Source of the DNA: DATBGO01 sp050011895
Lineage (GTDB): Bacteria > Actinomycetota > Actinomycetes > Streptosporangiales > Streptosporangiaceae
Assembly: GCA_050011895.1 (NCBI GenBank)
Contig: JBEKIF010000005.1
Location: 101,283 to 165,282, forward strand
Direction: 5' to 3'
DNA: 64,000 bases
The notes under the pieces are model-generated. The model saw only the letters and a program-made list of their open reading frames with translations, had not been told where the DNA came from and searched no databases. A program made the translations under genes and the position numbers. The first letter of the stretch is position 1. Each line of letters begins with the position of its first letter. This document shows positions 17,955 to 26,135 of this stretch, piece after piece.

Positions 17955-18207
17955 AGGGCCGAGAGGCTACCAGCGACGGCCCCGCTGACTGTCACGCCAC
18001 GGGCTGAGGGCGGCATTCTCATGACTGCGATACCGGTGTCTCGCCCGCGAACTCACCCCGGCGCGAGGCAAGCTGGCCCAGCGACAGTCCGCGGCTGCGC
18101 CGGTTCGAGCGGGCGGCCCGGGCCACCGACTCGATCACCTAGTCATCGCCCACAGCGTCCCCCTCGGCCGGTGTTACACCTGGCAGCCGGTGCGCGCCGG
18201 CCGGGCA

Positions 18208-18735
18208 CTAATCGTCCGCATTTTCCCGGCAGCGAAGGATGTTCATGGCCTCCAGCCGGAGCGTGTCCTGGTCGTCCTGGTTGATCAGGTGCGCCCGGGT
18301 TCGGACCAGGCCCCGGCCCGGCTTGGATCGCGACAGGCGCGCCTCCAGGATGGTAGCCCGCAGGCGCACCGAGTCGCCGGGGCGCAGCGGCACCGGCCAG
18401 CGCAGCTCATCGATGCCCGGCGACGCCAGGCTTGCCACCCGGGAAAGGTAGTGATCAGCGAACAGGCGCATCAAGATCCCGGCCGTGTGCCAGCCACTGG
18501 CGATCAGGCCATGGAAGGGACCCTGCGCGGCGAACGCTGGGTCAACATGGATCGGCTGCGGGTCGAACGCCCGGGCGAACTGAAGGATCTCCGCCTCGGT
18601 CACCTCGATGTACCCGTACTCGTACACCGCTCCCGGTGAGTAGTCCTCGAAGTATCGGTCGTGAATCGAAGCGGCGAAGTCGGGCTCGCTCAGGGGCCGC
18701 GTAGCCGGGCTCAGCGGCTGGCTCATAAAAGTCAT
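18208..18735 (-). CDS. MaoC-like hot-dog dehydratase
   Basis: 175 residues from ATG 18735 (M-T-F-M-S-Q); a second ATG at 18726 is nearly as likely. The frame is open further upstream but that part is Arg/Pro-rich. Seen: YFEDYSPGAVYEYGYIEVTE, ILQFARAFDPQPIHVDPAFA with the MaoC D-x-x-x-x-H-x-D-x-x-x-A catalytic pattern, GPFHGLIASGWHTAGILMRL, and GIDELRWPVPLRPGDSVRLR. It would hydrate a 2-enoyl-CoA or related thioester. It stands alone; the flanking intergenic stretch 17955-18207 has no visible gene. Confidence 0.88.
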   Translation of the reverse strand: MTFMSQPLSPATRPLSEPDFAASIHDRYFEDYSPGAVYEYGYIEVTEAEILQFARAFDPQPIHVDPAFAAQGPFHGLIASGWHTAGILMRLFADHYLSRVASLASPGIDELRWPVPLRPGDSVRLRATILEARLSRSKPGRGLVRTRAHLINQDDQDTLRLEAMNILRCRENADD

Positions 18736-18937
18736 TCTGGCGCAGATGAAGTTTCCCGCGCCCGCCCGCCCGGCCAGGAGTCGAGGCCGCAGAGCCTTGG
18801 CGAGCGCGCCGTGAGCCGGCCAGAGATCCTGACAGCCACGATCCGAATCGCAGCATCGCGGCTGGACGTCCTGCTTCGGCAAGCTGCGTCAGACCGCCGG
18901 CTCGTAGCGGTGCGCCAGGCGAGACGATGTGAGCACG

Positions 18938-21409
18938 TCATATGTCGCCCGCCGGATCCGCGCTCACGGTGTAGCTGCGCCGGAACTGGCCGTCGGTGAC
19001 GGGCCAGCGTTCTCCGCGGCGCCCTTCCACGACCCAGTCACCGGGCTGAGCGATCGCGCGGCCCTCCATCGTCCGCAGGACTAGAACTTCGCTGGCCTGC
19101 CACGCGCGGAAGATGCCCGTGCGGCGCCAGAATTCACCGCCGAGCGGCTCGTGACTTTGGCGGAACTCCAGGTCACGGACCGTGCGCTCATCGCCAGAGT
19201 CATCGACGACCCGCCAGTCTCCGGCGTCGCCGTGTAGTTCGTCACCGGACAGCCGGGTCCACGGCCGCCGGGCCTGCAGCCGCCTCGCCCGGACCGTGCC
19301 GACGCGGCGGAACTCAGCAGCCCCGGCTGGCCCGCCTGGCGGCACGATGGGCACGAAGCCGGCGTCTTCTAGCTGCGCGAGCTGCGACCGCAGGTTGGTG
19401 ACGCTCCTGCTCCGCTCGCCGGCTGGCAGGTCAGCCCAGGGCACCGCCCTGCTGTTCACGAGGGCCTTCCTTGTCAGGCCCGCGCTGGCGCCCGCCCGGC
19501 TGCCGCGGGCCCGCCCGGCCGCCAGCCGCCGCTGGTACCAGCGCGTGTGCTCGGCCCTGGCGACTGCTGCTACATCTCGGTCAGTCAACTCGATGAAGCT
19601 GCCGGGCGGGACGGCGCGGGCCGGGACCCATTCCCGCCCGCGGGCAACCACCGCCGTCATCACCGAGCGGACCTGGAGGATGTTGTCCTGCCGGATGAAG
19701 TCATCCAGCTCTGCCCACGGACGTCCGGTGAAGGTCCTCGGCTCACCGGGTACAGCGGGCTGCCTCAACCGGAAACACTCGTGCCAGTGCCGCGCCACCC
19801 TTGTCCAGGTGTCCTCGGGCTCCTCGCCGTCTACCAGGAAGGTCCGGTGAAAGGGCTGCAACCGGTCGAAGATCGCGCCGTTGCTGGCCGCGCCGTCGGA
19901 GGTGAGCACGAACAAGGGAATACCCGGGTGCAGTCGCGCCACGCGCCCGGCCGGGTGCATGCTGGCATCGGTACGAGCGTCGGCGACGACAACGGCTGTC
20001 TCATCCGCCTCAGCCGCTGGCATCTCGTCCAGCATCGCGAGCAGGCACTCCCGCCAGGGGTTCGGCTCCGTGCGCAGCTGCGGCGCCGCCGCGACCGCGG
20101 AATGCGGGGACGTGGCCTGGTACTCGCGACGCAGGTCTTCCGCCCGCCGGCCCAGGAGCACCACGTGCTGCACGGGAGGCGGGGCGAGCACCTGACCGTC
20201 GGTCTCGTTCAGGCAGGCCGCATCCGGGTACGCAGCCCGGCCGGCGGCCGCGGCCGCGGCAAGCTCCCGCCACTCCCAGGCGCGACGGGCAAGCTCCAGG
20301 AGAATGGCAAGGGCCAGGGTACTGTCGCCGCACAGCAGCAAGTGCCGCGCCCGGCAGCAGAAGATCTGATTGACCAGAGCGCAGGCGGTCGACTCCAGCG
20401 GGCTCAGCGCGTCCTCCAGCGACAAGCCGGAGGTGCGGCTGTGCCTGCCGCGCCAGTGATCAGCATGCCGGGGATCATCGATGCGCGCGACCAGGTGCGG
20501 CTGCCGCTCCGGATCGGGCCGGTAGCGGTCCAGTACGCCGTTGGCTGCGGCCAGGATCGCGTCGTTCTCGGAGGCATCCTGCCGCAGTGCGTACAGCTGC
20601 ATTAAGGCGCATCCGCGGCGGCCGGCCAGCACCGGGAGCAGGATCCTGGGAGAGGCCGGGTCGCCGATCATGACCCGTGCGCCGGTGGCGCGGGCCTCGT
20701 CAAGCATGGGGTGGCTGCTGTCCGGTTCGATGACCACGATGCTGCTCGGGCGGCGAGTCCCCGCCAGCCGCTGCAGCAGGGGCATCGTCAAGGTGTCCAG
20801 GCCGGTGAGGACGGTCGCGTCTGCTACCAGCCGGGCCCGCAGCCGTCCCAGTGGCCCCTGCCACAGCACCGCCGCCACCGCCAGCGCTCCCACCAGCGTC
20901 GCCGCCAGGCTGATGACGCCCCCGAACTGCAAGGCCAGCGGCGGTGCTCCCTGGCACGCGCCAGCCGGGTACGGAGGCGGGTTTCCGACGTACAGGTCGA
21001 GCATCCAGCCAGCCACCGCGCCCTCCGTCTGGCCCCCTCGGCAGGGGGTCAGCGCGGAGCCGGTGAGCACGCCTCCGATCACGACCATCGCCACGACCGT
21101 GGTCAGTCCTACGACCGCCTGCGGCTGCAGCCGGCGCGGCCACCAGTAACACAGCAGCGCTACCAGCCATAGCCCCGCCAGGGCCAGTGGCGCCAGGACG
21201 TTTCCGGGCCGCAGCCCGACCCGCCACCAGGCCCGCGTCAGATACAGCCACCGGCTGTCTGCAGCGGAGACCCACGCCCCCCAGGCAAGGTATCCGGTAA
21301 CAGCAGCGCCGAAGACCGCGGGCGGCACCCACGCGGCCCGCCGGGTAACGCGATGCCTGGCGAGCCGGGTCCTTATCACGGCCTCCCCATCCACGGCCGG
21401 TGATACCAA
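18938..21409 (-). CDS. Four-helix membrane protein with RCK/TrkA-N-like and RyR domains, divergent from the fxs genes
   Basis: 823 residues from a TTG at 21409; later GTG codons (for example 21382-21380 region) may be the real start. Seen: four membrane segments in the first 180 residues (WVPPAVFGAAVTGYLAWGAW, LAPLALAGLWLVALLCYWW, AVVGLTTVVAMVVIGGVL, GGVISLAATLVGALAVAAVL), then an RCK-like nucleotide-fold region (SIVVIEPDSSHPMLDEARAT, ARVMIGDPASPRI), a second alpha/beta region, and a RyR-type domain (AVARAEHTRWYQRRLAAG, then NSRAVPWADLPAGERSRS and LRSQLAQLEDAGF). The tail has PGDWVV-type beta segments. Family knowledge: bacterial RyR domains sit in ion-channel-like or conflict-system proteins. 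Its start faces fxsA across a 465-base divergent region, so it probably belongs to the Fxs locus. Confidence 0.75.
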   Translation of the reverse strand: MVSPAVDGEAVIRTRLARHRVTRRAAWVPPAVFGAAVTGYLAWGAWVSAADSRWLYLTRAWWRVGLRPGNVLAPLALAGLWLVALLCYWWPRRLQPQAVVGLTTVVAMVVIGGVLTGSALTPCRGGQTEGAVAGWMLDLYVGNPPPYPAGACQGAPPLALQFGGVISLAATLVGALAVAAVLWQGPLGRLRARLVADATVLTGLDTLTMPLLQRLAGTRRPSSIVVIEPDSSHPMLDEARATGARVMIGDPASPRILLPVLAGRRGCALMQLYALRQDASENDAILAAANGVLDRYRPDPERQPHLVARIDDPRHADHWRGRHSRTSGLSLEDALSPLESTACALVNQIFCCRARHLLLCGDSTLALAILLELARRAWEWRELAAAAAAGRAAYPDAACLNETDGQVLAPPPVQHVVLLGRRAEDLRREYQATSPHSAVAAAPQLRTEPNPWRECLLAMLDEMPAAEADETAVVVADARTDASMHPAGRVARLHPGIPLFVLTSDGAASNGAIFDRLQPFHRTFLVDGEEPEDTWTRVARHWHECFRLRQPAVPGEPRTFTGRPWAELDDFIRQDNILQVRSVMTAVVARGREWVPARAVPPGSFIELTDRDVAAVARAEHTRWYQRRLAAGRARGSRAGASAGLTRKALVNSRAVPWADLPAGERSRSVTNLRSQLAQLEDAGFVPIVPPGGPAGAAEFRRVGTVRARRLQARRPWTRLSGDELHGDAGDWRVVDDSGDERTVRDLEFRQSHEPLGGEFWRRTGIFRAWQASEVLVLRTMEGRAIAQPGDWVVEGRRGERWPVTDGQFRRSYTVSADPAGDI

Positions 21410-21874
21410 TCAGTAACGTGCTTTCTAGCGGAAGCAGCCAAGCCCGCCCGCCCTTACCTCGACGGTGACACAGAACGGCGCAACCGCCTAGTCCTGTTCC
21501 AGGGCTATCCGCCACTGCCGACATCACACGGGAGCACCGATTAGCTCGGCTCGTCCCTGGATCCGCGAACGCCGCCGGCAGCGCCGCAAATTCTGCCGCG
21601 CGGCAGGCGGATTTAGTGCGGACCTGCCGCGCATGCCGTAACCTAATCCGGTGGCATCCAGGCCATGGGATAGACGCTGACCCATGGCTCGGGTTGGCGA
21701 GCCGCGGCGACGCCCAGCCACCGCCGCAGGCTCCGGTTACTCGAAGTGATAACCTGGCCGAGTTCGGTTACTCATCGTGTTCGAGGACCCGGGACAAAAG
21801 TTGCAGAGCTATACGTACAGGCGCACCACCACCTGGGTGGTGCCGGAGCCTTGGGCTAGATTGGCTGGCACTCT
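21410..21874 (+). promoter_or_regulatory. Divergent control region upstream of fxsA
   Basis: 465 bases without a credible gene. Two direct repeats CGGTTACTC lie at 21734-21742 and 21765-21773, the first followed by GAAGTGATAACC. A perfect 8-bp inverted repeat GCACCACC/GGTGGTGC with a five-base loop lies at 21823-21843, 31 bases before the fxsA ATG. These fit operator sites and a leader hairpin, but no -10/-35 can be assigned with confidence. Confidence 0.45.
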
Positions 21875-22054
21875 ATGCAGAGCACTGAGGACATCAGCAT
21901 TACGGTTCCGTCTAAGCTGGCAGATCTCCGGGATGTGCCGCTGGCGGAGATGCCGACCCTGAGCATGGTGACCCTCGATGAGGTGTTTGGCCGCATTATT
22001 CCGGACCCTAAGGCGTCGCCGGCACCTGGCGCGGCATTCAACTCTGCGATCTGA
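21875..22054 (+). CDS. fxsA: FxsA: FxSxx-COOH cyclophane RiPP precursor peptide
   Basis: A 59-residue peptide. The leader is MQSTEDISITVPSKLADLRD and continues VPLAEMPTLSMVTLDEVFGR; the tail is PGAAFNSAI. The last five residues, F55-N56-S57-A58-I59, match the FxSxx-COOH signature exactly. In characterised Fxs systems FxsB joins the Phe ring to the beta carbon of the residue two places on, so the predicted link here is Phe55 to Ser57. In-frame stop TAG is just upstream (21857-21859), so the ATG at 21875 is the only start. The ribosome site is poor (TTGGCTGGCACTCT). The maturase gene follows 15 bases later. Confidence 0.9.
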   Translation: MQSTEDISITVPSKLADLRDVPLAEMPTLSMVTLDEVFGRIIPDPKASPAPGAAFNSAI

Positions 22055-22069
22055 GCCTGAAGGCCTGAC

Positions 22070-24574
22070 ATGAGCAGGCCGTCCGTTCCGCCTAGCCGCG
22101 TGCTGGCTCCGCTCAGCCAGTTCGTTCTAAAGGTACATAGCCGCTGTGATCTCGCGTGTGATCACTGCTATGTCTACGAGGCAGCCGACCAGAGCTGGCG
22201 CGGTCGGCCCATGGCCCTCTCCGATGAGGTGATCTCACGGACGGCGCAGCGCATCGCTGAGCACGCGGACTCGCACGCATTGGGCAGCGTGCAGGTGGTG
22301 CTGCACGGCGGGGAGCCCCTGCTCGCCGGCCGCGCCCGGCTGGAGCGGGTCGTCACGGAGCTTCATGAAGCGCTGCGCGGTATCTGCCGCCTGGACCTGA
22401 GGATCCATACCAACGGCGTCCTGCTCAACGAGGATTTCTGCGAACTGTTCGCCGAGCGGGGCATCAAGGTCGGCATCTCCATCGATGGTGACCGGGCCGC
22501 TAATGACCGACACCGCAGATACGCGGACGGGCGCAGCAGTTATCTTCAGGTGATCCGGGCTATCGGGCTGCTGCGCAGAAACCGTTTCCGGGATCTGTAT
22601 GCCGGGCTGCTCTGCACGATCGACGTCGCCAACGATCCGCTCGTGGTCTATGAGTCCTTAATGGACCTGCATCCGCCCCGGATCGATTTTCTCCTGCCGC
22701 ACGCGACCTGGGACCATCCGCCCGCCCGCAGGCTGGCCGCGGGTAGTGAGTACGCAGACTGGCTGATCGCGATTTTCGACCGCTGGCTGGCAGCGGGACG
22801 CCCGGTTCGGATCCGCACCTTCGATTCGATCCTCTCGACGCTGCGGGGCGGGACCAGCTTCACCGAGGCGCTGGGCCTGGGGCCGGCCGGCCTGGTGGTC
22901 ATCGAAACTGACGGCAGCTATGAACAGGTTGACTCGCTGAAGGCCGCGTTCGATGGCGCGCCTGACACCGGGACGAATGTATTCGACCATTCTCTCGACA
23001 TCGTCGCCCGGCATCCCGGCATCCTGGCTCGCCAGCGGGGACTTGCCGGGCTGTGCCAGACGTGCCGGGATTGCCCGGTGGTCACCAGCTGCGGCGGCGG
23101 CCTTTACACCCACAGGTACCGGACGGGTAACGGCTTCGCCAACCCGTCGGTCTACTGCTCTGACCTGCTGAAGCTGATCTCCCATATCAGCAGTCGGCTG
23201 CGTGCGGAGCCGGTGGGCGGGCCGGGACTCCCGACCCACGCGATAGCCGGGCAGGAACTCCGGGCACTGGCGGCGGGGCTCGGCGATGCCGCGGCCGTGG
23301 CGCAGCTCACCGAGGCCCAGCGCAGCCTGCTTCGCGGCTTGCTCGGCGCGGTGTACCAGCAGGGAATTGCCGGGCCTGCCGTACCAGCGGCGGTCAAAGA
23401 GGAGCTGCGGCGCGCCTGGCTGTTGCTGACCACACTCGACCGTGACCGACCGAAAGCCTTGCAAGCGGTGCTTGGCCATCCCTACATTCGCGCCTGGGCC
23501 ACCCGCTGCCTAAGGCAGCTGAGACCCATCGCCGCCTGGCCCGGTGACCAGGACCATCCGGCAAAGGCGCCCGGACTGGCCGCCGACCTCGGGCATCTCA
23601 GTGCCATCGCCGCCGCCGCCGCTATCCGCGCCGGGACTAGGGGCACCGTCAGGATCCCCGTGCTGGATGGCGCCGTGCACCTGCCCACGCTGGGCCGTCT
23701 GGAAGTCGGCCGGCAGGAAGCCGCCGGCCCGGAGGAAGCCGCCGGCCCGGAGAGCGCTGCCCGGCCGCCCGGAGAAGTGCCCGAAACCGCGACCGCCGAC
23801 GTGGCCGGCGAGGTGGTCTCCATCAGGCTCGGTGACAGTTGCTGGACGCTGGCCTGCACCGACCTGCTCAGCGGCGCGGCGGGCCCGGCCGCCCTGGCCG
23901 AGAGCGGCAGGCTCGCCAGCTGGCAGCCCGTGCGCAGACTCAGCGCACCTGGCATCTGCGTCGCGGTGGAGGACACCGATCCCTACCGCGACTGTCGCCA
24001 ATGGCGGCCGGCGGCACGGCTGACCGATGCTCAGTTTGCCCAGTGGCAGCGGCAATTCCGGGATGCCTGGCGGGAAATCGAGCGCGAGCATGAAGCCTAC
24101 GCCCCGGCGCTCGCCGCCGGACTGACGACGCTGATGCCCCTGGCTGCCGCCCAGGACGGCGGCGATCTCAGCGCCACCGCCAGGGACGCATACGGCTCCG
24201 TCGCCGTGGCGCTGCCGGCCGATCCGGTCGCCCTCGCCTTGCTGCTCATCCACGAGTTCCAGCATGTGAAGCTAGCCGCCGTGGTCGATCTCTACGACCT
24301 CTATGACCCGGCTGATGACCGCCTCTTCCGCGCTCCATGGCGAGAGGGCAAGCAGCGGCTCGGGGACCTCTTGCAAGGCACCTACGCGCACCTGGCGTTT
24401 ACTGACTTCTGGCGCGCACGCCAGCACGCCGGGACCGACCCGGCACTGCGCGAGCGATTCGTGCTCTGGCGCGCTCAGACCCGCGACGCGATCGAGACGC
24501 TCGCGACTTCTGGCTCGCTGACAGCGCTCGGGACGTGGTTCGTCGATGAAATGCGCCATTCGGTGGGCCCCTAG
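22070..24574 (+). CDS. fxsB: FxsB: cyclophane-forming radical SAM/SPASM maturase fused to a HExxH domain
   Basis: 834 residues. The radical SAM site is C26-x3-C30-x2-C33 (SRCDLACDHCYVYE), followed by LHGGEPLL and the GISIDGD segment. The SPASM region has C329, C332, C335, C341 and C363 (LCQTCRDCP, TSCGGG, SVYCSD) for auxiliary Fe-S clusters. From about residue 380 there is a long extension with a His-rich metal motif HEFQHVK (H728, E729, H732). In RefSeq-type naming this extension is an aKG-HExxH peptide beta-hydroxylase-like domain, often inactivated in FxsB fusions; here the HExxH is intact. An Ala/Glu/Pro-rich linker (about residues 545-570) carries a short tandem duplication (EEAAGP). The protein should crosslink the FNS motif of FxsA and may also hydroxylate it; the second activity is inference. 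Confidence 0.92.
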   Translation: MSRPSVPPSRVLAPLSQFVLKVHSRCDLACDHCYVYEAADQSWRGRPMALSDEVISRTAQRIAEHADSHALGSVQVVLHGGEPLLAGRARLERVVTELHEALRGICRLDLRIHTNGVLLNEDFCELFAERGIKVGISIDGDRAANDRHRRYADGRSSYLQVIRAIGLLRRNRFRDLYAGLLCTIDVANDPLVVYESLMDLHPPRIDFLLPHATWDHPPARRLAAGSEYADWLIAIFDRWLAAGRPVRIRTFDSILSTLRGGTSFTEALGLGPAGLVVIETDGSYEQVDSLKAAFDGAPDTGTNVFDHSLDIVARHPGILARQRGLAGLCQTCRDCPVVTSCGGGLYTHRYRTGNGFANPSVYCSDLLKLISHISSRLRAEPVGGPGLPTHAIAGQELRALAAGLGDAAAVAQLTEAQRSLLRGLLGAVYQQGIAGPAVPAAVKEELRRAWLLLTTLDRDRPKALQAVLGHPYIRAWATRCLRQLRPIAAWPGDQDHPAKAPGLAADLGHLSAIAAAAAIRAGTRGTVRIPVLDGAVHLPTLGRLEVGRQEAAGPEEAAGPESAARPPGEVPETATADVAGEVVSIRLGDSCWTLACTDLLSGAAGPAALAESGRLASWQPVRRLSAPGICVAVEDTDPYRDCRQWRPAARLTDAQFAQWQRQFRDAWREIEREHEAYAPALAAGLTTLMPLAAAQDGGDLSATARDAYGSVAVALPADPVALALLLIHEFQHVKLAAVVDLYDLYDPADDRLFRAPWREGKQRLGDLLQGTYAHLAFTDFWRARQHAGTDPALRERFVLWRAQTRDAIETLATSGSLTALGTWFVDEMRHSVGP

Positions 24575-24845
24575 CAAGGTTCGCCAGCATTAGCCACGAC
24601 GTCAGCTGGCAGCGTCGGCCCCTACGGCTGAAGTCCCGAAGCCGACGGCTGCACGCTTCCGGGTTGTGCACGCATAGGAAGATCACTTGCTGCACACGAC
24701 GCCACGGGGCGGGAGGGTTCCCGCTGGCCACGTACTCCGATCTCCTATATCATCTTTTACCTGGCGCTTTGGGTGATAAATGGCCGCTGGCCGGACTGTG
24801 GTGGCTGCTGGGACTGGATTGGCGTCACAAGGGGGGAAAGCGCCG

Positions 24846-26135
24846 ATGGCGTTGGGGCACGACGGCAGGCCGTACTTCTTTCTGAGCTACGCACGGACCC
24901 CTAAACGAGATCCATCCGACCGTGACGATCCAGATCGCTGGGTTTACAAGCTCTACAAAGACCTGTGCGGCGCCATCTTACAAATGACCGACGCCCGGCC
25001 CGAAGAAGCGGGATTCATGGACCGGGACAACAAGCTCGGCGCCGAATGGTCACCTGAGCTGACGGCCGCACTTGCGAGGTGCCGGGTCTTCGTGCCGCTT
25101 TACTCCAGGCGGTACTTCGAAAGCAACAATTGCGGCAGGGAATGGTTTGCGTTCGCGCGCCGCGAAATCACGCATAAAGCTCGAGGCCGCCAGCTAGTTG
25201 ACGCCATCGTGCCAGCGCTCTGGACGAGGCTCGACCGGCAGAAGCTTCCCTATGTTGCGCAGTCCGTGCAGTTCGAACACGGCTTCCTCGGTGAGCGCTA
25301 CTGCACTGAGGGATTCTATGGGATCATGAAGCTGCAGAATTATCGCGCGGACTACCAGCGGGCAGTTCACAGGCTCGCCGAGCGGATCATCGCTATTGGT
25401 GACGAGAGCGTCCCATTTACTGATGAGAACGTCATCCCGGCGATCACGCAGGCGGATTTTGAATCACTTCCGAGCGCCTTCGGGCCGGCCAGCGCGCGCC
25501 GGACGGCGGACAGCCAGCTTCAGATCGCCGTGCTCGCGCATGACACCTCGACGCTGCCGCCGGGCAGGGCCCGCGACTACTACGGCGCTACGCCGAGCAC
25601 CTGGAGTCCCTACCGGCCGGATTACACGCAGCCGGTGGCCGACTATGCCCTCGAACTAGCCAAGAAGTGCCTTGACTGCACGCCTCTGGTGGGAGCTTTC
25701 GACGATGACATGGCAAACTGGGTCAGCAACGGGCATCAGCCGCCGCCGAGTTTGTGTCTCGTGGATGCCTGGGTGAGCGTATCGGCCGCGCATAAGGAAC
25801 AGCTGAGGCGGCTGGAGCGGGTCGAGGAATCCTGGGTCAGCGTGCTAGTTCCCTGGAACAGCCAGGACCCCGGTATGCACGAGGCCAAGGACGATCTTCG
25901 CGCGAACCTCCATCAGCACCTGGGCCGTAAACTCGCCGGCGTCCCGAGACGCTGCCAGATGGCCGCGAGCGGAATCCCGACTCTCCATGATTTCGGGCAG
26001 ATCCTGCCCGAGATGACAATGATCATGCTGAAGAGATTCCGCAAGGAGGCTACTGCCCATCCGCCCGCAGGTCCCGTCATTGAGCGCCCGCGGCTGAGGA
26101 GATCCGAACCCCAGGATTCCGGAGATGCCAGATGA
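24846..26135 (+). CDS. fxsC: FxsC: TIR-like domain protein of the FxSxx-COOH system
   Basis: Start taken as ATG 24846, nine bases after AAGGGGGGAAAG, rather than the in-frame ATG at 24780; this gives 429 residues. Seen: an N-terminal TIR-like fold (PYFFLSYARTPKRD, KLYKDLCGAIL, WSPELTAALARCRVFVPLYS, SNNCGREWFAF with a candidate Glu), and the FxsC C-terminal domain from about residue 220 (LQIAVLAHDTSTLPPGRARD, YALELAKKCLDCTPLVGAFD). 271 bases separate it from fxsB; that gap has an AT-rich segment (CTCCTATATCATCTTTTACC) that may be its own promoter. Whether the TIR fold hydrolyses NAD cannot be judged. It overlaps the next gene by four bases (ATGA). Confidence 0.88.
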   Translation: MALGHDGRPYFFLSYARTPKRDPSDRDDPDRWVYKLYKDLCGAILQMTDARPEEAGFMDRDNKLGAEWSPELTAALARCRVFVPLYSRRYFESNNCGREWFAFARREITHKARGRQLVDAIVPALWTRLDRQKLPYVAQSVQFEHGFLGERYCTEGFYGIMKLQNYRADYQRAVHRLAERIIAIGDESVPFTDENVIPAITQADFESLPSAFGPASARRTADSQLQIAVLAHDTSTLPPGRARDYYGATPSTWSPYRPDYTQPVADYALELAKKCLDCTPLVGAFDDDMANWVSNGHQPPPSLCLVDAWVSVSAAHKEQLRRLERVEESWVSVLVPWNSQDPGMHEAKDDLRANLHQHLGRKLAGVPRRCQMAASGIPTLHDFGQILPEMTMIMLKRFRKEATAHPPAGPVIERPRLRRSEPQDSGDAR

